Shown here: positions 20,751 to 29,700 of the stretch, piece after piece
How the letters are laid out: each line of letters begins with the position of its first letter
How positions within the stretch are numbered: position 1 is the first letter of the stretch
From: Cryoendolithus antarcticus
Lineage: Eukaryota > Ascomycota > Dothideomycetes > Cladosporiales > Cladosporiaceae
Length of the DNA: 64,000 bases
Direction: 5' to 3'
NCBI GenBank assembly: GCA_002077065.1
Contig: NAJO01000007.1
Location: forward strand, 372,001-436,000
Position numbers and translations under genes: made by a program
Notes under the pieces: generated by a model
Seen by the model: only the letters and a program-made list of their open reading frames with translations
What the model was told of the DNA's origin: nothing
Database searches by the model: none

Positions 20751-21244
20751 ATGAGCTATCTTGCATATAATCGCGCTATCTGACAAGGCTCAAGCGCGTT
20801 GCACGGGTAACGTGCGCCTTCTCTCCCGCTACCATCGTTCAACCCTGACCGATAGACCAATTGTCTTCGGATGTCCTGCGCTTGGCTCTCGCGCTCTCAT
20901 CTCAGCGCGTCGATAATCGGACTGCGCCCGGTCCAGCACCAGCGGTGACGTGAAAGTGCATATTGGTCCGGCTACCACTCATCATAGCCACCAGACTGTA
21001 CCCAAATACTTTGCCGGCCAGCGATTGCTTCACCTCGCGCTTGCCCTCACAGTCTTTACCAAAGTTGCTTGGCCGATGCCAGCCCACTCAGTGGCGCCGG
21101 CTCGGCGATGGGGCTAACGTGGCAGCAAACGACGTTGATCAGCTTCGGTGAGCCAAGTCGGTCTTCTACAGTCGTAGTGAAATCGTCTCGATCCAGCTCA
21201 CGTCAGCTCCTGACATAGGGCCCCGTGTGCACTTCACAGGGCCC
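20751..21244. other. Convergent intergenic region
   Basis: 494 bp between HET protein 1 and RDS3, which converge here. Nothing coding or structured was recognised. Confidence 0.35.
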
Positions 21245-21571
21245 TCAATGATTCCGAAAATTCTTCTTCTGGTAGAACAGATCCGTTCTCGAGCTCCCCA
21301 GATTGATGATCTTCGGACAGCCATCTCGATCCTTCTCCAGTCGCGTGCACTCGAAACAGTAGAAGGCGTCGCTGATCCCTTCGCCACCGCAGACGACACA
21401 TTTGTTTTGGTAGTTCCCGAAGCTACACTCGTCACAGATCCTTACCAGCGTCGTTGGGCGTACGTATGAATCGCATACAGGGCATTTGCCGTCGCATTTA
21501 TCGCAGAGGCGGCCGATGCTGATGCCAGCGGTCTTTTTGCATTGTACGAGATCGGGGTGATGGCGAGACAT
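21245..21571 (-). CDS. RDS3: SF3b complex zinc-finger subunit Rds3/PHF5A
   Basis: This is a core subunit of the U2 snRNP SF3b complex, nuclear, needed for branch-site recognition. The ORF starting at the ATG 21569-21571 encodes 108 residues, the usual length for the family. It begins [13 protein letters not shown] and carries the full set of CxxC pairs ([44 protein letters not shown]) that form a knotted three-zinc fold. It ends in the family's basic tail [10 protein letters not shown]. The frame is open upstream of this ATG, but the extra sequence is not conserved in character and belongs to the 5' leader. No intron. This is one of the most securely identified genes here. Confidence 0.95.
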   Translation of the reverse strand: MSRHHPDLVQCKKTAGISIGRLCDKCDGKCPVCDSYVRPTTLVRICDECSFGNYQNKCVVCGGEGISDAFYCFECTRLEKDRDGCPKIINLGSSRTDLFYQKKNFRNH

Positions 21572-22352
21572 GGCTTCGTTGTGTGATGCAGCGTCAACGA
21601 GAGATGGCGCTGTCTGGTTGCTTTGTCGCTTGTAGATCCGACGATACAGCAGACCTTGTAGCTGTCGTGGGTGGCAGATAGGTCGTGAGCAATGTTTCGT
21701 TAGCGTGGATGGAGTGAGGTTCATATGCCAAGACATGAAGTTCAAAAACATGGTTCGGCTGACAAAGCCGCTCCCGCGCCTCGAGTCTTCGTGAGCCTTC
21801 TGCAACTACACACATCGATAAGACTCCGCAAAATCATCCCATTGACACGAGGTGTGCTACGGACATTTGTGGCACGTCTGTGGACACGATTCGGGCAAGG
21901 AGATGCGGCGGCCAGTACAGTAGCTTTCCGGACGCTTATTTGAGACGCAGCTTGCCTACGGGAACAGGTTATATCCGAGGTACATGTAGGGTGCCGTATG
22001 GACCCCAGCTGTTGATAGACCTAATGAAAGCCTCGTTTGCTCGCCTTCGCTTCTCGTCTGCTACACGCAAATCCAGCGCATTGGCTCTATGCACACGCGA
22101 TGGAGCTGATCCTGTCGTAAACTAGTGCTGATACTCATTCCGCCCCCGGCTCAGCCGCAGCATTTCCGTTCCGCCTGTCTCAAGTATACTACATCTCGGG
22201 CGGTCGATCGGTCTTTTGCTCGCGCCTGGACGCCTGAATATAAGGCCGCGAACCTGATCCAGATCGCTGGAGAGTTGGTCTGAAGAATTCTCAATACTTC
22301 CAATCTAGTCTGATCCGGCACAACAAGACCACTTCCATCTACAGCAAACAAC
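21572..22352. promoter_or_regulatory. Divergent intergenic region, RDS3 / CoA ligase
   Basis: 781 bp. A plus-strand TATA-like element is annotated separately. No convincing ORF. Confidence 0.4.
22239..22244 (+). promoter_or_regulatory. Candidate TATA element of the CoA ligase gene
   Basis: TATAAG in the context GAATATAAGGCC, about 110 bp upstream of the ATG at 22353. Supported by position and sequence only. Confidence 0.35.
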
Positions 22353-24082
22353 ATGCCCTTCTTAGCGAAGGAAACCCACCCCATCCCGACTCAAGATCTG
22401 CTTTCCTGGACCTTTGACAATAGGAGCTTCGATCAGGATGAGCCTATCTACATCGAGGCTCTCAAGCCTTCGAATAGCATCTCCTCTCGCCAGGCTCGCA
22501 TGGTCATCCGACAGCTGGTCGCAGGTTTCCATGCCGCTGGTCTAAAGCCGGGTCAAGTGGTGAACATCCACTCATTCAATTCGATTTGGTACCCGATCTT
22601 CCTGCTGGGCGTCGTTGCCGCCGGTGGTGTCTTCTCTGGAACGAACCCAGCCTATACGCCGTACGAGCTCAGCCACGCTCTCAAAATCTCGAAGGCAAGG
22701 TTCGTGCTCGTACAGCCGGACCTAATCGACGGCGTGCTCAAAGCAAGTCGCGAGGTCGGGCTACCCGAGAAGAACATCATCATCTTCAATCCGCACGGCG
22801 AACAATCCCTCTCAGGATATTCCCAATGGAGCGATCTCTTACAACACGGAGAGCAGGACTGGGTGCGATTCGACGACTTAGAAACGACAAAGAATACCAC
22901 GGCAGCCATGCTATTCACCTCGGGCACCACTGGACTCCCCAAGGCAGCCATGCTGAGCCATTACAATCTCATCGCACAGCACACGCTAGTCTATGAAGCC
23001 CCTCCTAGGCCATACAAAGCTGTGCGGGTCCTGGCACTGCCAATGTTTCACGCTGCAATGGCGCCAGTAGCTCACACCACGCCTCTCCGGAATGGCGAGA
23101 AAGGCTATGTATTGCGGAGATTCGATCTAGAGCACTGGATGTGGACGATCCAGACCTACAAGATTACCGACGTAGGCGTCGTACCGCCCATAGCTATCAT
23201 GGCTATCAACAGTGAGCTGAAGAACAAGTACGATCTCACGTCTGCCAAGCTTGGGCAGTGCGGTGCTGCGCCGTTAGATAAGCATCCGCAAGCCAGATTT
23301 CAGGAATTGCTGGGAGGGAAACCATTCACGCAAGTGTGGGGAAGTAGGTTGTTTGATCTTTACTCCTTCGCAGTGCTCCATGCTGATCTGAAACTAGTGA
23401 GCGAGACTTCGTGCATTGCAACAAGGCTGCGATATCCTGAGTACGACACTACAGGCTCTGTCGGGTACCCCTTGCCAAACATCGACTTGAAGCTAGTAGA
23501 TGACAACGGGACCGATATCTCTGATTACGATGTGAGAGGCGAGCTGTGCATTCGCGGTCCGACTGTCATTCGCGGATACTTTGAGAACGAGGAAGCCAAC
23601 AACAGAGACTTTGACAACGACAGGTACTTCCACACAGGTGACATAGCCTATGTGGACAAGAGGACAGATTTGTGGTACATCGTGGACCGTAAGAAAGTAA
23701 TGGATCCGCGCACCCAATGCGAAGCAGACTGCTGACTTCTCCACAGGAATTGATCAAAGTCAGAGGCTTCCAAGTAGTGCCTCCTGAGCTTGAGGGCGTT
23801 CTCCTGTCGCATCCCAACATCGTAGATGCTGCTGTATACGGAGTGTCTGATCCAGTACGCGAAGGTGGCGAGCTTCCTCGAGCGCATCTCGTAAGAAGGC
23901 CAGGTGCGCAAGGCCCAAGCGACATGGAAGTACATGCTTTCATGCGTGAGAAGCTCGCGTCGTTCAAGATGCTGGAAGGAGGTATCAAGTGGGTTGAGGC
24001 GATTCCAAAGAATGCTTCGGGTAAGATACTGAAGCGGGTGTTGAGAGAGGAGTGGAAAAAGGAGAGTGGCGCGAAGCTGTAG
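22353..24082 (+). CDS. Peroxisomal acyl-CoA synthetase / 4-coumarate-CoA-ligase-like enzyme
   Basis: An ANL-superfamily adenylating enzyme that activates a carboxylic acid to its CoA thioester. Exons 22353-23343, 23398-23696 and 23747-24082 give 541 residues. The AMP-binding P-loop-like motif LFTSGTTGLPKAAMLSH, the post-splice GMSETSC block, the HTGD motif (YFHTGDIAYVD), VDRKKELIKVRGFQV across intron 2 and the catalytic Lys in NASGKILKR are all present. The last three residues are AKL, a PTS1 peroxisomal import signal. Intron 1 (54 nt) has no stop and is a multiple of three, so it is easily mis-annotated as coding. Splicing it restores the GMSETS motif. The substrate (fatty, dicarboxylic or phenylpropanoid acid) is unknown. 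Its likely partner is the AKL-ending isomerase at 25.5-26.4 kb. Confidence 0.92.
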
Positions 24083-24383
24083 TGTAGCACCGCAAAAGCT
24101 TTTGAGATACGGACGCCCCGATGAGTCTGGGATCTAATCGCGACACCAGCATCCACAGCCTGCACGGCAGCCACAGTAGCTCATTCCCATGTAACACAAG
24201 GCGTAAGGTCTTCTGTAGCCCCACCAAGGTCCCAATGCCAGTGTGCAAACCGATGCTTGCATACGGTGCGACCATGCCGTCACTGTTGAGCGCGATCGGC
24301 ACGTGAGCATCGTAGTAACCGCCTTCACCAAGTAGTTCTCGGTGTCCCAGCAACGGGATCCTGAATGCCGCTATACTTGACAA
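24083..24383. other. Convergent intergenic region
   Basis: 301 bp after the CoA ligase. No gene recognised. Confidence 0.35.
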
Positions 24384-24815
24384 TCAGGGAATCGGCAAGT
24401 CGTGGAGGGAATGCTCGTGAACGTTTGGGAATCTTCGAACTCGTCTGGGCGCATCACAAGAACCACGTGGTGGTTTGAAATCAGCTCTGAGGATATCATC
24501 CTCCAGTTCCGGACCGAAGTCGTTGTTGTACCTGCATCCCCAGTGGTCGCTCACGGCTTTTCGCCAGTGCGGCGGCATCTTCAAGTCCACGCCGAAGTGA
24601 CAGTCGACGTTGAACAGATTGGTGTGATAGTATATCCGGGCAAAGGCTTTGCGGGTGGCGGAGTCAATCTGAAGAATCGCAGGTGGACGCCAGTTCTTGT
24701 TGACCTCGATAGTTGTGGCCTCCTCGACTTGTAGAGTGAGATCCTTGATGATGATGTAGAGTTCCGAGGGCAGACTGTGCAAGAGGGTTTTGAAAGAGGG
24801 CTTGGTAGGAGCCAT
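24384..24815 (-). CDS. Small 2EXR-like hypothetical protein (143 residues)
   Basis: Single exon; the first sensible ATG is at 24813-24815 (MAPTKPSFKTLLHSLP). The N-terminal LLHSLPSELYIIIKDLTLQVEE is of the L-P-x-E-L-x-x-I type found in F-box/2EXR proteins, which are abundant in Dothideomycetes. The middle (ATRKAFARIYYHTNLFNVD) and the HWRKAVSDHWGCRYNN stretch fit a small alpha/beta protein. No signal peptide or transmembrane segment. The frame continues upstream only through a non-ATG codon, so the short start is used. Function unknown; a truncated relative of the larger 2EXR family is possible. Confidence 0.55.
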   Translation of the reverse strand: MAPTKPSFKTLLHSLPSELYIIIKDLTLQVEEATTIEVNKNWRPPAILQIDSATRKAFARIYYHTNLFNVDCHFGVDLKMPPHWRKAVSDHWGCRYNNDFGPELEDDILRADFKPPRGSCDAPRRVRRFPNVHEHSLHDLPIP

Positions 24816-25518
24816 TGCGCTGATGATGGATGCTTTCAGCGATGGAGTGATGAAGAGGCAGAGTCTTGCGAGTTGATGGCCGTTACAGGATGTCGAGCTG
24901 CTTGATCTTGTATCCTGGGATCTGACTGCACTTTTATCCCGAGCGGCTGCCAAGAGACCATTCTAGAGCGAATCCAGGTGGCAAGAGCGATCGGTGTAGC
25001 AACGTCGCTCACGCACCATGTTCGATACTGGAAATGACGCCAGCAGTCCCCGACGGCACCACCGCTGTCATATCGACTTCGCGATAGGTCAGCCTCCTGC
25101 CAAAGACTTACTCCGTCCAGCCGATCGCAATGTTGACTATGTTAACAATTTTGCGAGGTCTGCCACCCGTACCACATGGTCAAGCGGAATGACACCGGTC
25201 TGATTTGCCTAGCTCCCTGCTGCTGTGAGATAGTATGGTTACGGGGTGGGACCGTACGATGCTCGCGAACATAGCCTTATCGAGACCAACCACGGGCTCA
25301 ACACCCACTTTCCGGTACAACGCTTGGCAGCCCCAAGCATCCCAACTCTCTTACCTTGCCACCCCTTTTTGCGTGGTTTCAGCCCGTGACTCAGAGCGCA
25401 GGAAGGCGCAAGCGAGTCAGTGACATCGACTGAGGTCATGAGTTCGAACCCAGTGATACATTGATATACACAGTAGTACCGCGGAGAGAGCAATCGATAG
25501 CAGAGAGATTACCTGTAC
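24816..25518. other. Intergenic region with a degenerate tRNA-like patch
   Basis: 703 bp with no protein-coding gene recognised. A stretch around 25390-25465 contains a B-box-like GAGTTCGAACCC and an upstream hairpin TCAGT..ACTGA whose loop has CAT in the anticodon position. The T-stem and acceptor stem do not pair, so it is not called as a tRNA. Confidence 0.35.
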
Positions 25519-26440
25519 TCACAACTTCGCCTTCTCCCACTTCCCCACTCTCACCTCCCTGGCAGCTTGCCTCTTCTTCTCCCGCTCCCTGACTTCGAAG
25601 TCTCGTCGATCCTCATTGCCAAAGTTCTCCAGATACTCAACGGTCTCGCGGTACATCTCTCGCTTCAATTCGACGAGCGCAGACTTACCCGTCAGCCCTG
25701 GGCCAGCCTTCGCAACGAGTTTCATCTCGTCGATGAAGGTCAGCGCTTCTTCCAAACCGCCGAGGGAGTCTACTACGCCTTCTTTGAGGGCGTCTAGGGC
25801 CTGCATATGGGATCAACAGACAGATCTTGGGTGGAGGGCAATAAACGAACCTTCAATCTCGCCGCCTCCAGCACTAGCTTCCTGTACGTCCCTGGTGAGA
25901 CTTTCTCCCTGAACACCGAGCTCATCGGCGCTCTCAACGGTACTCCCAGCTCCAATTCATTCAGGCACAAGAACCCACGATGCGGATTCATAACCCTGTA
26001 ATCATGCATCATTGCCGTCATGAACGCCCCCGCAAACGCATGGCCATTAATGAGCGACACAGTCGGCATAGGGTACGTCAGCAGTCGGAGCCAGAGGGCG
26101 TAGAGTGCCTCGGGGAAGAAGCCGGGCGTGAAGGACGCGTGATCTAAGTCGAGGCCATTGGAGTAGAACTTCGTGATGCCGGAGGTGGTTATCACGACGC
26201 CGGCGGGGTGGCGGGTGGCGAGGATGTCGAGGGCTAGAATGAGGGATGTGCAGAATTCCTGGCATACTGGTCAGCTTAGATGATGGACTCAAAACGGGAG
26301 GTCAGTTCACGAACAGTCGTGAGTCGATTGTCTGGAGGGCTTGTGAAGGTGATGAGGTAGACTTTGTCTACGGGCTGTGTGACGACAATGTTGCCATTGG
26401 AGCCGACAGCGAGCTCGAATAGAAGGTCACCTTTCGCCAT
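25519..26440 (-). CDS. Peroxisomal enoyl-CoA delta-isomerase / hydratase family protein
   Basis: This is a crotonase-fold enzyme that shifts or hydrates the double bond of unsaturated acyl-CoAs during beta-oxidation. Exons 26440-26315, 26258-25851 and 25800-25519 give 271 residues. Family features are SPPDNRLT at the start of the core, TKFYSNGLDLDH (oxyanion-hole region), INGHAFAGAFMTAMMHDYRVM and LNELELGVPL. The C-terminus is AKL, a PTS1 peroxisomal signal. Both introns use the uncommon donor GTTCGT, which supports the pair of junctions. The stop codon sits inside a perfect donor-like GTGAGT, so a further 3' intron cannot be excluded by sequence; the terminal AKL makes the stop credible. The functional neighbour is the CoA ligase at 22.4-24.1 kb. 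Confidence 0.88.
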
Positions 26441-26751
26441 TGTTGGTGTATGATCGTGCGTCGTCAGAGGTCTGTGGCTACTTGTAGTTTGATGCGAGGT
26501 CGATGCAGTGCAAGTATACTGAGCTGAGGTTGAGCATGTGAAGGACCTCGGCACGTTCCTCAGGCACATATTTTGTCCCCATCGTAGCATACACATTCAC
26601 ACTATCATATTGACATTATGTCCAGTCGGCCTGTGGTAATACCCCATTGCAGCCGCGCAACTCCATCTCCATGGTATATCCAAGTTCGTCAATCCCGAAC
26701 GCCATCTCAAAGTCGTCGCTAAATCAGCACGCTTGCACGATGTGAATCCTA
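26441..26751. other. Intergenic region
   Basis: 311 bp between two minus-strand genes. It serves as 3' region of the large disordered-protein gene and upstream region of the isomerase. Nothing else seen. Confidence 0.35.
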
Positions 26752-29700
26752 CTAAATCCACCCCATCCTCTCTCCTCCAGCGGCAACCTTCCTTGCAGCA
26801 ACAGGACTAGCAGCATGCTGTACCTCCCCTTGCGACTGCACAGGCATTTGCCGCTGGCCGCCCTGTCCCCAGCTGTTGTCCCTCGAGTGACCTCTAACGG
26901 AAGGACTAGTCGGACTATCGCCCGTCGCAAGCCACGTTCCAAAATACCCCTGCCCATTCGGCGGCGCAGTAGCACTAGCAGGCGAGAAACCCTGCGAGGT
27001 CCTTCCCAGACTAGCCTGACTATTCCGCAGACTGCTGCTGTTGCTTCCCGCAATACTGCTACCCGAAGCTCTGCTACCACCCGCGCCGGCGAAGGCATTT
27101 GCTTTCAACCTGCGCAACGTCTCGAAAGCTTCTGGATCTGTCTCGACCAGCGAGCTCACCGGGAGGTGCGAAGTCCTCGGCGGACCGAAGTGTTGACCTC
27201 CTGCCACACCGCCGAGGCCGATGAATGAATTGCGCGTGCTAAATTCGGAGCGTTCAGTGATGGGCGTGAGGTTTGGCTCAGCTTGGTAGCGATCTCGAGC
27301 AGTGCCATCATCGCCGTCCGTGCCAAAGAAGCCGCCGTTCATAGCTTCAGGCTGTTGCTGCTGACTCTGGTCTTTGTTCTTGGACGAGCCGCTGTTAGCG
27401 CGAGCAGGCCTGCTGTAGAAGCCGAACTCTGAGCCGTAGAAGTTGTCTTGGTCACTGGCCAGCGCTTCGGCGTTGGCGGCGGCTATCACGTCGTCATCGT
27501 CAAAGTCATCGGCATAGTCGTCAGTAGCGTAGTCGTCCGACAGTCCGTTGCGTGGGGAGTTTGTCGAGTCGAAGCCAAAGTCAAAAGCCATCTTGGGAGG
27601 GCTGTACGAGACGCCAGTGTCGTAGCGAGAGCCGGTCGTGCGTTGCGAAGGTGTGCGAGAGTGATCTACTTCCTGTGACGGGGCAAGAAAGCCGTTGTGT
27701 TGGGCTGGTGGCGGCGACAGCTGCTGCACAGGAGCGTCGCCATGATCATGCTCGGTCTCGTTCTGTGAGTACATGCTGCCGTCGTCTCTTGCATTTCCCA
27801 TCTGGTCACCCTCAGCATGCTGCTGCTGCGGCATCTCCCTCAGATGGTCTGCACTGGCTTGCGTGCTGACACTCTGCGCAGTACTGGTACTAGGCATCCT
27901 GATAAACCGGCCATCCCCAGCAGCTTTGTTCGCAGCATCCGCGAGCGCCTGATGATATGCCTGAAGCTTAGTCTTCGTACGCTCGACCTCGCCTGCTCCA
28001 CTACCAGGTTGAGGGGGAAGTGGAGGCACCTTCGTACTCATACCAAGTCGCTTCGCGTCTTCGGATGGATTTCGCTGGGGGATCCACCGTGGCTCGACTG
28101 GCGCAGCTGCCAGCGGCAGATCGGTAAGTAGTAGACGCGAGTCTCTGTCGAGCACTCGCGCCGGGTTTGAGGCAGCGAAGGATGGATACGGACCATCACC
28201 ACTCATACCACCCATACTTACCACTCTCTCGGCAGGCTTGTATTGTGCGCCATTCGTAGCTCTCACGGGCAGACCGCGATAGCCACCTGCGAAGCCCGGC
28301 TGGTCGAAGTCATCCTCGTCAATCGCCGGTCTGCTGTTGACCGACTTGTTAGACCGCAAGTCAGAAGCGTCGAAGTTGCCGTCGTCGAAGTACATGTCGT
28401 CCTGGCCGTCCTCGTCAGCCGCGTATTGCGTGTCATGGTTGGTGGCAGCATTGTAGGCACGGGAGCTTGGGTCGAGGCGCTCGGCGTATGGTACACTCTG
28501 TTCCCTGGCCGTGGCTGAGGCTGAATTGTGGGCAAATGACTCCGTTTTCGACCATGACGGCGCGCGAACAGTGGGAGATGGAGGGCCGTTGTTCCAGCCG
28601 ACATGTGACGATGGCAGTACCTTACTGTCGTGTGCATATGCAGTCCCGTTATTGGTCGAAGCAAGTTGTCGCGATGTTGGTCGACTGCCATCCAGACTGA
28701 GGTCGGGGCCTTGGGTGAAGTCGAATGCGCTGAAGCCGCCCGCTGATCTGTCTCCGTTCCGGCTTTGCGGGACTGGGCTTTGTCCCTGCTCTATAGACTT
28801 GCCTCCATGGTTGACCTCGTCAGTGGTCAAGCGTGGCAGACTTGGCTTCCTACCCTCCACCGGGCTCTGACTTGGACTGTAGCCCGCTGCCTTCGGCTGC
28901 AAGTAGAAACCACTTCTCGGCTTGGCGCCACCATGCCCACCGGGGATGCTTTCTTCGTGGGAGAAGTCATCTTCGACGAAGTCTCCTCTACCTTGCCCAT
29001 TGCCGCCTACAGTAATTACGCTTGCATCACTGAACCCTCTACCATGTCCACGTTGCCAAGCGGAACTCATATACTCATCGACACCGCTCGCACGGTGGTA
29101 CGATGGCTGAGCTGAGGTCGGCCGCGATGTAGCCAGTGCGGAGTGAGCTCGAAACGCAGGATGTTCAGCATAGGACAAATCATGCGAATGTCGGATAGAG
29201 GGTATCGAGTCGCCGTAGATTGAACCATCCTCAGACTGATCGGGTCTCAATTGCTCTCGAGCATGAGCCAGACTCTGAAGCCCACCATTTGGTGGCGCAG
29301 CTAGCCCATTGGGAGGCATCACATCAAGTGAGGCATGCTGTGACCGCATCTGCACTTCCATCTCGTCTTCGTCTTCCATCGCGTTCTCGTCGAAGTAGTC
29401 CTCATCATCGTGATCGGCTTGGGTTGTTGGCCCAGAGCTGCTGGAAACAATACGGCGATGTTTCTCCTCCAGCAAGGCTTCTTCGCGCTCACTGCCATCT
29501 AGCTGGAATGAGAACCTGCTACCCGTGCTTGGCATGTGCTTCATGTCATCATCAGTAGGCGATCGCTTACTGTGACCGACGGCAGATGCGCGCTTCTCCA
29601 CGAGCTTAGGCGGACTCCGGCTCTGCGTCATTGCAACAGCTGACCGTAGCTCGGCAGGCTCGGGAGTGGAGCTGATAGAGGAGACATAGCCTCCTGGAGA

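Noticed and set aside
25390..25470. tRNA-Met-like patch (GAGTTCGAACCC with a CAT-containing hairpin loop)
   Set aside because: The T-stem has mismatches and no acceptor stem could be paired; position 33 of the loop is not T. At best a decayed tRNA copy.
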